Below are positions 36,238-44,255 of a DNA stretch of 64,000 nucleotides, piece by piece. The translations under genes were made by a program, and so were the position numbers. Source of the stretch: Streptomyces sp. V1I1 (GTDB lineage: Bacteria; Actinomycetota; Actinomycetes; Streptomycetales; Streptomycetaceae); NCBI RefSeq assembly GCF_030817355.1, contig NZ_JAUSZH010000001.1:3218501-3282500 (forward strand). Reading direction: 5' to 3'. The number at the start of each line of letters is the position of its first letter. Positions within the stretch are counted from its first letter, which is position 1. Below the pieces are notes generated by a model. The model did no database searches. It had not been told where the DNA came from and worked only from the letters and a program-made list of their open reading frames with translations.

Positions 36238-36678
36238 ATGACCGAACCGACATCCCCCCTGGTCCCGCTCCTCGGCCTCGAACCGCACGTGGAGGGCGGC
36301 TGGTTCAGGCAGACCTGGCAGACGGCGGGCTCGACGACCCCGCCCGGCTACCCCGGACCGCGGGCGTACGCCACCGGCATCTACTTCCTGCTGCACCCCG
36401 GCGAGAGCTCGCGGTGGCACCGCGTACGCTCCGACGAACTCTGGCTCTGGCACCGCGGCGGCCCGCTCAGGCTGCACCTCGGTGGCACGGCCGAGAAGCC
36501 TTCGGCGACCGGGACTCTCACTCTCGGCCCGTCGGTGGAGTCGGGCGAACAGCCCCAGCTCCTTGTCCCCGCGAACACCTGGCAGGCTGCGGAACCCGCG
36601 GGCACCGAGCCGGTCCTGGTGACGTGCATCGTCGCGCCGGGATTCCACTTCGACGACTTCACGCTGGAGCAGCCGTAA
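36238..36678 (+). CDS. DUF985 cupin
   Basis: A 146-aa single-domain cupin. It starts LLGLEPHVEGGWFRQTW and has the core ESSRWHRVRSDELWLWHRG and a C-terminal CIVAPGFHFDDF, all DUF985 hallmarks. It probably binds a metal or a small ligand; no reaction is known. The ATG at 36238 was chosen; the frame opens 6 codons earlier. It shares a terminator with the converging guaA. Confidence 0.92.
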   Translation: MTEPTSPLVPLLGLEPHVEGGWFRQTWQTAGSTTPPGYPGPRAYATGIYFLLHPGESSRWHRVRSDELWLWHRGGPLRLHLGGTAEKPSATGTLTLGPSVESGEQPQLLVPANTWQAAEPAGTEPVLVTCIVAPGFHFDDFTLEQP

Positions 36679-36682
36679 GAAC

Positions 36683-36723
36683 GCCGACGCCGCCGCTCAG
36701 GACTGCTGAGCGGCGGCGTCGGC
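36683..36723. terminator. Bidirectional terminator, cupin / guaA
   Basis: A perfect 17-bp stem (36683-36699 with 36707-36723, GCCGACGCCGCCGCTCA) with a 7-base loop between two converging genes. Confidence 0.9.
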
Positions 36724-36742
36724 ATCTGCCCTGTGGAAAGGG

Positions 36743-38323
36743 CTACTCCCACTCGATGGTGCCCGGCGGCTTGCTCGTCACGTCGAGGACCACGCGGTTG
36801 ACGTCCGCGACCTCGTTGGTGATCCGGGTCGAGATCTTGGCCAGCACCTCGTACGGCATCCGCGTCCAGTCCGCCGTCATCGCGTCCTCGGACGAGACGG
36901 GACGGAGCACGATCGGGTGGCCGTAGGTGCGGCCGTCGCCCTGGACGCCGACACTGCGCACGTCCGCGAGCAGCACCACCGGGCACTGCCAGATGGAACG
37001 GTCCAGGCCCGCCGCCGTGAGCTCCTCGCGGGCGATGGCGTCCGCCTCGCGCAGCAGGTCGAGCCGGTCCTTGGTGACCTCACCGACGATACGGATACCG
37101 AGGCCCGGGCCCGGGAAGGGCTGGCGCTGGACGATCTCGTCCGGCAAGCCGAGCTCCTGGCCGACCATCCGGACCTCGTCCTTGAACAGCTTGCGCAGCG
37201 GCTCGACAAGGTCGAACTCGAGGTCCTCGGGCAGGCCGCCGACATTGTGGTGCGACTTGATGTTGGCGGTGCCGGTGCCGCCGCCGGACTCGACGACGTC
37301 CGGGTAGAGCGTGCCCTGGACCAGGAAGGCGACGTCCTCGCCGTGCGCAGCCTCGGCGATGATCTCGGCCTGGGCCTGCTCGAAGACCCGGATGAACTCT
37401 CGGCCGATGATCTTCCGCTTCTGCTCGGGGTCGGACACCCCGGCGAGCGCGTTCAGGAAGCGGTCGGCCGCGTCCACGACCTTCAGCTGGACGCCGGTCG
37501 CCGCCACGAAGTCCTTCTCGACCTGCTCGGTCTCGCCCTTGCGCATCAGCCCGTGGTCGACGTACACGCAGGTCAGCTGCGAGCCGATGGCCTTCTGCAC
37601 CAGGGCCGCCGCCACCGCCGAGTCCACGCCGCCGGACAGACCGCAGATGGCGCGCTTGGTGCCGACCTGCTCGCGGATCAGCGCGACCTGCTCCTCGACG
37701 ACATTGGTCGTGGTCCAGGTCGGCTCGATGCCGGCGCCCCGGTAGAGGAAGTGCTCCAGGACCTGCTGGCCGTACGTCGAGTGCATCACCTCGGGGTGAT
37801 GCTGCACGCCGTACAGCTTCTTCTCGTCGTTCTCGAAGGCCGCGACCGGCACGACGTCAGTGGACGCGGTGACGGTGAAGCCCTCGGGGGCGGCGGAGCA
37901 GGCGTCGCCGTGGGACATCCACACCGACTGCTCGGCCGGGGTGCCCTCGAAGAGTGTCGAGCCGGGCTTGGAGACGTGCAGCGGCGTACGGCCGTACTCA
38001 CGCGCGCCCGTGTTGTCGACGGTCCCGCCGAGCGTCGTCGCCATCAGCTGGAAGCCGTAGCACATACCGAAGACCGGGACCCCGGCCTCGAAGATCTCGC
38101 GGTCCAGCCGCGGGGCGCCCTCCGCGTACACGGACGACGGGCCGCCGGAGAGGATGATCGCCTTGGGGTTCTTGGCCAGCATCTCCGCCACCGGCATGGT
38201 GGACGGCACGATCTCGCTGTAGACCCGGGCCTCACGGACGCGGCGGGCGATGAGCTGGGCGTACTGCGCGCCGAAGTCGACGACGAGTACGACGTCGGTG
38301 GCGGCGGGGGGTGCTGCTGGCAC
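36743..38323 (-). CDS. guaA: GuaA, GMP synthase (glutamine-hydrolysing)
   Basis: The 526-aa last enzyme of GMP synthesis, converting XMP to GMP with glutamine and ATP. The N-terminal class I glutamine amidotransferase has nucleophile Cys88 (GMCYGFQL) and the HPE of its triad (His176, Glu178). The ATP-pyrophosphatase domain carries the PP-loop SGGVDS (230-235), and the C-terminal dimerisation domain ends in [11 protein letters not shown]. The GTG at 38323 is preceded by GGAAGG; the open frame extends further but without homology. guaB and guaB3 lie at 58-61 kb. Confidence 0.98.
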   Translation of the reverse strand: MPAAPPAATDVVLVVDFGAQYAQLIARRVREARVYSEIVPSTMPVAEMLAKNPKAIILSGGPSSVYAEGAPRLDREIFEAGVPVFGMCYGFQLMATTLGGTVDNTGAREYGRTPLHVSKPGSTLFEGTPAEQSVWMSHGDACSAAPEGFTVTASTDVVPVAAFENDEKKLYGVQHHPEVMHSTYGQQVLEHFLYRGAGIEPTWTTTNVVEEQVALIREQVGTKRAICGLSGGVDSAVAAALVQKAIGSQLTCVYVDHGLMRKGETEQVEKDFVAATGVQLKVVDAADRFLNALAGVSDPEQKRKIIGREFIRVFEQAQAEIIAEAAHGEDVAFLVQGTLYPDVVESGGGTGTANIKSHHNVGGLPEDLEFDLVEPLRKLFKDEVRMVGQELGLPDEIVQRQPFPGPGLGIRIVGEVTKDRLDLLREADAIAREELTAAGLDRSIWQCPVVLLADVRSVGVQGDGRTYGHPIVLRPVSSEDAMTADWTRMPYEVLAKISTRITNEVADVNRVVLDVTSKPPGTIEWE

Positions 38324-38417
38324 GGGTGGCGGCCTTCCGGCGGTGGGAGGGAGGGTCTGCTTTGTCGATTCTACCGGCGCGCCGGTAGAGCTCTTCGTCT
38401 CACCATCCGAACCCGGA

Positions 38418-38449
38418 TTGGGCCCGCGCGGGCGGGCGGTCCATACTGT
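38418..38449 (+). promoter_or_regulatory. Candidate promoter of the chorismate mutase leader
   Basis: A possible -35 (TTGGGC, 38418-38423) and -10 (TACTGT, 38444-38449). The -10 ends only 4 bases before the leader ATG at 38454, so the transcript would be leaderless or nearly so. The spacer (20 bases) is long, so this is tentative. Confidence 0.45.
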
Positions 38450-38453
38450 CGCC

Positions 38454-38525
38454 ATGCACAAGCAGCTGACCTTCGTCTTTACCTATGGCACCGGCCCGTC
38501 CGGCTGCCATGGTCGTGCTGCTTGA
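38454..38525 (+). CDS. Phe/Tyr leader peptide of chorismate mutase (putative)
   Basis: A 23-codon open frame, [12 protein letters not shown] followed by [11 protein letters not shown], immediately upstream of a strong terminator and the chorismate mutase gene. It places Phe, Val, Phe, Thr and Tyr codons together at positions 7-11. Chorismate mutase makes prephenate, the precursor of Phe and Tyr, so the peptide is well placed to sense charged tRNA-Phe/tRNA-Tyr and control a transcription attenuator, as trp leader peptides do. There is no independent support for translation. Confidence 0.6.
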   Translation: MHKQLTFVFTYGTGPSGCHGRAA

Positions 38526-38549
38526 GCCACTGACAAGCAACTTCCCAGG

Positions 38550-38576
38550 CGCCCCGGGCCGACAAGGCCCGGGGCG
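38550..38576 (+). terminator. Attenuator-type terminator before chorismate mutase
   Basis: A perfect 11-bp stem (38550-38560 with 38566-38576, CGCCCCGGGCC), 5-base loop, then TTCTGTCATTT. It starts 25 bases after the leader peptide stop and ends 57 bases before the chorismate mutase ATG, so it would block readthrough into the gene. Confidence 0.7.
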
Positions 38577-38633
38577 TTCTGTCATTTCCGGGCCTTGCCG
38601 CTCCGGGGCCGCCGCCCCGACAAGGAGCCCCGC

Positions 38634-38936
38634 ATGACTGTCACCGACACCGGAGCCAACGCCGGAGCCGACACCGGAGCCCGTACCGACGAGGCCGCGT
38701 GTGTGATCACCGGCGCCCGTGAACGCATCGACGCACTCGACGACCGCATCATCGGACTGATCCAGGAACGGATGGCGGTCTCGGCCGTCATCCAGCAGGC
38801 CCGCATCTCCTCCGGCGGCCGCCGCGTGAGCCTGTCGCGCGAGATGGAGGTTCTCGGCCATTTCCGCGACGCGCTCGGAAAGCCCGGAACGGCGCTCGCG
38901 ATGACGCTGCTGGAGCTGTGCCGGGGCCGTATCTGA
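38634..38936 (+). CDS. AroQ-type chorismate mutase
   Basis: A 100-aa all-helical chorismate mutase converting chorismate to prephenate in Phe/Tyr synthesis. Core motifs: ARERIDALDDRIIGLIQERM (helix 1), RVSLSREMEVL and the C-terminal ALAMTLLELCRGRI. The N-terminal 28 residues are a Thr/Gly/Ala-rich extension. The ATG at 38634 has AAGGAG 6 bases upstream. It lies behind a leader peptide and terminator, so it is probably regulated by attenuation. Confidence 0.92.
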   Translation: MTVTDTGANAGADTGARTDEAACVITGARERIDALDDRIIGLIQERMAVSAVIQQARISSGGRRVSLSREMEVLGHFRDALGKPGTALAMTLLELCRGRI

Positions 38937-39645
38937 GTTCGGGCGCTTCCCTCACCCGTACGGCGCGTGACCGCACCCGACGAGGCTTCGTTGGTACCGG
39001 TGTCCGTGCCAGCCAGGGGCGGGCCTCGAAGGAAACCACGCATGGCTCCGCTGGAGCGTGTGACGTACCGCAGGTACGTCGTGGGACCTCGCCCCAGCGC
39101 GCGTGACCGGTCGGCAGGGGACAGCAGCCCGGTCACCCCAAGGGCGGTCGGCTCCGGGGACGCCCGGGGCCGACCGCATCCGGTCCAAAAGGTTGCGCAG
39201 GCCGCAGCCCTTCCAGCACGATGCAAGAAGAAGCGCGTCCCCCTCTGCGCGACAACAGTGCCAAAGGTCGATACCACCCGCGCGCCGCAAGTGCGCCGGG
39301 TCGGCGACCCTCCCCAAGCGGCGCTACCCCCCGGCGCCGCACCTCGGCACCGGCGCTGCCCTGACGTCGGTGCTGACCACAAGGGCCCCGCGGATCACGC
39401 ATCCGCGGGGCCCTTGCTCATGCACGGGTGCGCGAGACGCGGGCGGTTGACGGGGGCGAACGACGGGGCTGTGACGGGGCATGTGACGGGGGCCACATAA
39501 GTTTTCTGTGAGACCGAGGGCAACCATTCCGGCCATTCGCAAGTCATGCATGCGAAACAACGGCCTCACCCGTGTACCCCCACCTCGGAAGGCCTCCAAA
39601 CTCCGTACCGTGTCAAGCGGTACGCCGGACTTCGCTGAGGTCTTA
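38937..39645. other. 709-base stretch with no convincing gene
   Basis: Open frames here have clearly lower third-position GC than the neighbours, and none resembles a protein I know. No tRNA-like TpsiC motif was found. The striking feature is a perfect 15-bp terminator at 39381-39415, too far from the chorismate mutase stop (445 bases) to be its obvious terminator. The tract 38940-39380 may encode an untranslated RNA. The rest holds the promoter of the LAETG protein gene. Confidence 0.5.
39381..39415. terminator. Strong hairpin terminator
   Basis: A perfect 15-bp stem (39381-39395 with 39401-39415, AAGGGCCCCGCGGAT), 5-base loop. It does not directly follow an identified gene. Confidence 0.8.
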
Positions 39646-40626
39646 ATGAAGCTTCGCCGCGCCATGGCAGTCGCTGCCGCGACGGCTGTTATAGCCCCCG
39701 CCACCTTCCTGGCGGCGCCTGCCGCGTTCGCGACGACCCCGACCCCGACGTCGACGGAGACGATCACCACGTCGCCGTCGCCGACGGACACGGCGACCAC
39801 GTCTCCGTCGCCGACGGACACTGTCACCACGCCCCCCGCTCCGACGGACACGGCTACGGCCCCGAGCACTCCGGCGAACAGCCCGAGCACGCCGGCCACC
39901 TCGCCGAGCACCACTGCCACCACGCCGGGCGAGGACGAGGAGGAGGACGACGAGTTCTGCGAGGAGGCCCCGCTCAAGGTCGCCCTCAAGGGCTTCCCCG
40001 AGAAGATCGTCGCCGGAAGCGGCTGGAAGAACTTCAAGTTCACCATCAAGAACACCGGGAAGAAGGACCTCAAGCAGGTCAATGTCTACACGGTTGCGAC
40101 GATGCTCGCCGACGCCGACAAGGACACCGACCGGCTCATCGAGAAGTACGCGCACTTCGAGTACCGCGGCAAGGGCGGGAAGTGGATCAACGACTTCGCG
40201 GGCTCGGGCTTCAACAACGGTTTCTTCATTGGCCAGTTCCGGCTGGACGCCGGCAAGTCGGCCTCCGTCGACCTGCGCGTGAAGATCGACAAGGGTGCCC
40301 CCACCGGCGACGGTCTGGCCATCGCGGCCGGCGGATACCAGAAGGGCGACACCTGCTACGACAACGGGGACGTCTACCCGTTCCAGGTGCTCAAGGCCGG
40401 CAGTATCCCCGGGGACGTCGACGACTCCAAGCCGAACGGTGACAAGCCGAAGGACGTCAAGCCGCAAGGTGAGGCCAAGGAGATCCCGGTCACCGGCAAC
40501 CTCGCTGAGACCGGTTCCAGCTCCATCCTGCCGACCGTCGGTATCGCCGGTGGCATCGCCGTCGTCGCCGGCGCCGGTGTCGTGTTCGCGATGAAGCGTC
40601 GCCGCAGCGACGGCGCCACCGCGTAA
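39646..40626 (+). CDS. Sortase-anchored (LAETG) surface protein
   Basis: A 326-aa cell-wall protein. The signal peptide ends near AFA/TTP (about residue 29). A Thr/Pro/Ser-rich repeat stalk (30-88, units like TSPSPTDT) and an acidic EDEEEDDE patch lead to a globular beta domain (about 105-250) with two cysteines that could form a disulfide. The C-terminus is a sorting signal: LAETG at 286-290, a hydrophobic helix and KRRR. LAXTG is the target of actinobacterial class E sortases. No sortase gene is in the window. The ATG at 39646 follows a GAGG site. Confidence 0.92.
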   Translation: MKLRRAMAVAAATAVIAPATFLAAPAAFATTPTPTSTETITTSPSPTDTATTSPSPTDTVTTPPAPTDTATAPSTPANSPSTPATSPSTTATTPGEDEEEDDEFCEEAPLKVALKGFPEKIVAGSGWKNFKFTIKNTGKKDLKQVNVYTVATMLADADKDTDRLIEKYAHFEYRGKGGKWINDFAGSGFNNGFFIGQFRLDAGKSASVDLRVKIDKGAPTGDGLAIAAGGYQKGDTCYDNGDVYPFQVLKAGSIPGDVDDSKPNGDKPKDVKPQGEAKEIPVTGNLAETGSSSILPTVGIAGGIAVVAGAGVVFAMKRRRSDGATA

Positions 40627-40645
40627 CACCCGGCCACACCAGGCC

Positions 40646-40685
40646 AAGAGGCCGCTGCACTCGGAGGGGGGTGCAGCGGCCTCTT
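40646..40685. terminator. Bidirectional terminator, LAETG protein / GMC oxidoreductase
   Basis: A perfect 15-bp stem (40646-40660 with 40671-40685, AAGAGGCCGCTGCAC), 10-base loop, between converging genes. Confidence 0.9.
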
Positions 40686-40699
40686 TGTGTCTCGTACGG

Positions 40700-42505
40700 T
40701 CAGGACTTCTTCGACGGGACCGCCGGGATCCCCAGGAACGGCAGCCTCAGCGCGCCGAAGGCCGCCTCCGGGACCGCCGGGGACTTCGGCGCGATCGGGG
40801 TCAGGCGTTCGTACGCCGAACCCTGCGCCGGACGCGGGTCCTCCTCGCCCTTGTTGGGCCAGAACGACATCGCCCGCTCCGCCTGCGCCGTGATCGTCAG
40901 CGACGGGTTCACGCCCAGGTTCGCCGAGACCGCCGCGCCGTCCACGACCGAGATGCCCGGGTGGCCGTACAGCCGGTGGTAGGGATCGATGACGCCCGAC
41001 TCCGGTGCCGCGCCGATCGGGCAGCCGCCGAGGAAGTGAGCGGTCAGGGGCGTGCCGATGAGTTCACCGACGTTGCTGCCGGCGAAGCCGTTGATCTCCT
41101 CGGCGAGGAGGGACGCCGCCCGCGTCGCCTCCGGGATCTGCTGAGGGTTCGGGGCCCCGTGGCCCTGGCGGGCGGTGAGCAGGCCCTTGCCGATGCCGCC
41201 CGGCTTGCGGAACGTCGTCAGCGAGTTGTCCAGGGACTGCATGACCAGGCCGATGATGGTCCGCTCCGACCAGCGGCGGTTGGACAGCGAACGCGCCACC
41301 AGCACCGGGTGCTTCGCCGCGTTGCCCAGCCAGCCAAGCACCCGGCGGTTGCGGTAGGGCACCTGGAGGATGGACAGCGCGCCCATCGCGTTGGAGCCCT
41401 TGCCATAGCGGACCGGCTCGATGTGGGTGTTGTCGTCGGGGTGGATCGATGACGTGATCGCGACGCCCTGGGTGAAGTCGGCCTTGTTCGCCCCGTGCCG
41501 CTTGCGGTAGCGGCGGTTGTCGGTCTGGGCGCCCACGAGCGCCTCGGAGTTCGTACGGGTCAGCTCGCCCAGCCGCGGCGAGATCCGCGGCAGCAGCCCG
41601 CGGTCCTTCATGGTGTGCAGGAGGGTCTGCGTGCCGTACGTGCCCGCCGCCACGACGACCCGCCGGGCGCGCAGCACCTTCGTCCTGCCCTTGCGGCGTG
41701 CGTCGGTCGGGACGGTCGTCACCTGGTAGCCGCCCTCCGCGTCCTCGCGGACCGCGGCGACCGTCGTCATCGGATGGATGACAGCCCCGGCCTTCTCCGC
41801 CAGGTAGAGGTAGTTCTCGTTGAGGGTGTTCTTCGCGCCGTGGCGGCAGCCCGTCATGCACTCCCCGCACTCGGTGCACGCCTTGCGGGACGGGCCCGCG
41901 CCGCCGAAGTACGGATCGTCGACCGCCGTGCCCGGCTTGGCCTTTGACGTACCGTCAGCGTCGTTCCCGTCGCCGAAGAAGACGCCCACCGGCGCCAGGT
42001 GGAAGCTGTCGCCGACCCCCATCGCCTGCGCCGCCGCCTTGAGATGCACATCGGACGGGGTCGTCGTCGGATTGAGCCGTACGCCCAGCATCCGCTTCGC
42101 CTGGTCGTAGTACGGCGACAACTCCGCCTGCCAGTCGGTGATCGCGGCCCACTGACGGTCCTCGAAGAAGGCCGCCGGCGGTACATACAGAGTGTTGGCG
42201 TAGTTGAGCGAACCGCCGCCGACCCCCGCCCCCGCCAGCACCATGACCTTGCCCAGCAGATGGACTCGCTGGATGCCGTACAGGCCGAGCGCAGGCGCCC
42301 ACAGATAGTTCTTGATGTCCCAGGAGTTCCTGGGCAGGGTCTCGCGGGTGAAGCGGCGGCCCGCCTCCATGACCCCGACCCGGTAGCCCTTCTCGGTCAG
42401 CCGCAGCGCGGAGACCGAGCCGCCGAAGCCCGAGCCGACGACGATGACGTCATAGTCGTAGAGCGACTCGTCGTCCTGGATCTGGGCCTGGGTGTCCCGT
42501 GACAT
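40700..42505 (-). CDS. GMC oxidoreductase, cholesterol-oxidase (ChoD) like
   Basis: A 601-aa FAD enzyme. The dinucleotide motif GSGFGG is at 24-29, and the C-terminal FAD contact is in PGISVVDGAAVSANLGVNPS. Residues 210-220 read CTECGECMTGC, a CxxCxxCxxxC spacing normally used to hold an iron-sulfur cluster. The family includes mycobacterial ChoD (Rv3409c), which occupies the corresponding chromosomal place; natural substrate in Streptomyces unknown. No signal peptide, so probably cytoplasmic. It lies 29 bases downstream of the aldehyde dehydrogenase and is likely co-transcribed with it. Confidence 0.92.
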   Translation of the reverse strand: MSRDTQAQIQDDESLYDYDVIVVGSGFGGSVSALRLTEKGYRVGVMEAGRRFTRETLPRNSWDIKNYLWAPALGLYGIQRVHLLGKVMVLAGAGVGGGSLNYANTLYVPPAAFFEDRQWAAITDWQAELSPYYDQAKRMLGVRLNPTTTPSDVHLKAAAQAMGVGDSFHLAPVGVFFGDGNDADGTSKAKPGTAVDDPYFGGAGPSRKACTECGECMTGCRHGAKNTLNENYLYLAEKAGAVIHPMTTVAAVREDAEGGYQVTTVPTDARRKGRTKVLRARRVVVAAGTYGTQTLLHTMKDRGLLPRISPRLGELTRTNSEALVGAQTDNRRYRKRHGANKADFTQGVAITSSIHPDDNTHIEPVRYGKGSNAMGALSILQVPYRNRRVLGWLGNAAKHPVLVARSLSNRRWSERTIIGLVMQSLDNSLTTFRKPGGIGKGLLTARQGHGAPNPQQIPEATRAASLLAEEINGFAGSNVGELIGTPLTAHFLGGCPIGAAPESGVIDPYHRLYGHPGISVVDGAAVSANLGVNPSLTITAQAERAMSFWPNKGEEDPRPAQGSAYERLTPIAPKSPAVPEAAFGALRLPFLGIPAVPSKKS

Positions 42506-42534
42506 TGGCTCTCCTCGTGCGAAAAGGGCGGAAA

Positions 42535-44151
42535 CTAGCGCAGGCGCAGGGCCTTCATCGCCTTCAGGCTGCGGCTCATGAACGCGGCGTACTTCTCGTC
42601 GTCCATGCCGAAGGACGGAGCCAGCGGGATCAGCCGCTGCTGGGCGACGGTCTGGGCTTCGGTGTACTTGAGGATGCCCTCCGAGCCGTGCCGCCGGCTG
42701 AGGCCGGAGTCCTTCATGCCGCCCATCGGGGACTGCACACTGCCGTACGCCGGGGCGTACCCCTCATTGATGTTGACGGTGCCGGTGCGCAGCTTCGCGG
42801 CGACGGCGTGACCGCGCTTGCCGTCCTTGGTCCAGACGCTCGAATTCAAGCCGTACGGGGTGGCGTTGGCCTGCTCGACGACCGTGTCCTCGTCCGTGAA
42901 GCGGTAGATGGAGACGACCGGACCGAAGGTCTCCTCGGTGCACACGGCCATGGGAGCCTCGACACCGTCGAGGATGGTCGGCTCGTAGAAGAGCGGGCCG
43001 ATGTCGGGGCGCGCGACGCCGCCCGCGACGAGGGTCGCGCCCTTGGCGACGGCCTCCTCGACATGGCGGGTGACGGTCTCCAGCTGGCGCTCTCCGACGA
43101 GCGAGCCCATGTCGGCGCCGTACGCGAGGGACTTGCCGAGGCGCATCGCCTTCGTACGGGCCGCGAAACGCTCGACGAAGGCGTCGGCGATCGACTCGTG
43201 GACGTACAGCCGCTCGATGGAGATGCAGAGCTGGCCCGCGGAGGAGAAGCAGGCGCGGACCGCTCCCGCCGCCGCCTTCTCCACGTCCGCGTCGTGCAGC
43301 ACCAGCATGGCGTTCTTGCCGCCGAGTTCGAGGGATACGCCGATCAGACGGGCCGCCGCGCCCTGGGCGACCTCGCGGCCGGTGCGGGTGGAGCCGGTGA
43401 AGGAGACGTAGTCCGCGTGCTTGACGACCTCCGGGCCGACAACCGGCCCCTCGCCGATGACGACCTGAAAGACGCCGGCCGGCAGGCCCGCCTCGATCAG
43501 CAGATCACGTGCCCACAGGGCGGTCAGCGCGGTCTCGGTGTCGGGCTTCATCACGACGGCGTTGCCGGAGACGAACGCGGGCAGCGCGTCGCCGACGGAG
43601 AGTTCGAGCGGGTAGTTCCAGGGTGCGATCTGGCCGACGACGCCGCGCGGCTGGCGCAGTTCGGTGGTCTTGGTGAGGACGGGGACGACGCCGGTGTGCC
43701 GCTTGGGCTTGAGATAGGCGGGCGCCTTGCGGCCGTAGTGGCGGGCGGCGACGGCGACGGCCAGGACCTCTTCGTGCGCATGGAGGCGGGCCTTGCCGGT
43801 CTCCAGCTGGATGAGGTCGAGGACCTCGGCCTGGCGCTCCAGGACCAGATCGTGGAAGCGCAGCAGCACGGCGGCGCGGGCGCGGGCGGGGGTGGCGGCC
43901 CACACTGGCTGTGCGGCGCGGGCGCGTTCGAAGGCCTCGGCGACGTCCTCGGGCGTGGACTCGGGCAGGTCCGCCAGCTTCTTCCCGGTGAACGGGGTGT
44001 GGTTGGCGGTACGGCCGGAGCCGACCACACCACGGGTGAGCTGGGCGACCACCTCGGGAGTGACCACGTCGGCTGCGGTGCGCGCACCGGCCGGGGAGGC
44101 GGCTGTCGGGTTGGTACCGAGGGCGGCGGCGGGGGCCTGCGAGTCCGTCAT
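42535..44151 (-). CDS. Succinate-semialdehyde dehydrogenase (NADP+)
   Basis: A 538-aa aldehyde dehydrogenase. Catalytic Cys309 (SSAGQLCISIERL), general base Glu275 (SLELGGKN) and Asn179 (APWNYPLE) are all present; VSFTGSTRTGRE is the nucleotide-binding turn. It resembles GabD2-type succinate-semialdehyde dehydrogenases, but substrate specificity is inferred. The ATG at 44151 has a poor ribosome-binding site; a TTG 7 codons upstream is no better. First gene of an operon with the GMC oxidoreductase. Confidence 0.92.
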   Translation of the reverse strand: MTDSQAPAAALGTNPTAASPAGARTAADVVTPEVVAQLTRGVVGSGRTANHTPFTGKKLADLPESTPEDVAEAFERARAAQPVWAATPARARAAVLLRFHDLVLERQAEVLDLIQLETGKARLHAHEEVLAVAVAARHYGRKAPAYLKPKRHTGVVPVLTKTTELRQPRGVVGQIAPWNYPLELSVGDALPAFVSGNAVVMKPDTETALTALWARDLLIEAGLPAGVFQVVIGEGPVVGPEVVKHADYVSFTGSTRTGREVAQGAAARLIGVSLELGGKNAMLVLHDADVEKAAAGAVRACFSSAGQLCISIERLYVHESIADAFVERFAARTKAMRLGKSLAYGADMGSLVGERQLETVTRHVEEAVAKGATLVAGGVARPDIGPLFYEPTILDGVEAPMAVCTEETFGPVVSIYRFTDEDTVVEQANATPYGLNSSVWTKDGKRGHAVAAKLRTGTVNINEGYAPAYGSVQSPMGGMKDSGLSRRHGSEGILKYTEAQTVAQQRLIPLAPSFGMDDEKYAAFMSRSLKAMKALRLR

Positions 44152-44255
44152 GGGGGCGAGAATATGCCGCAAACGGAGCTTTGGGTACCCGTCAGTAACG
44201 GCTTTTCACCAGGCCCTCACCATCGCGCCAGCGATCACTGGCAGATAAGGCCTGA

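Noticed and set aside
36917..38533. A 538-codon plus-strand frame opposite guaA
   Set aside because: Pure antisense of guaA. Its end does coincide with the real small leader frame at 38454-38525, which I report separately.
38967..39500. A 177-codon frame in the gap after chorismate mutase
   Set aside because: Third-position GC is far below the neighbours, it runs through a strong terminator hairpin, and nothing in it resembles a known protein.
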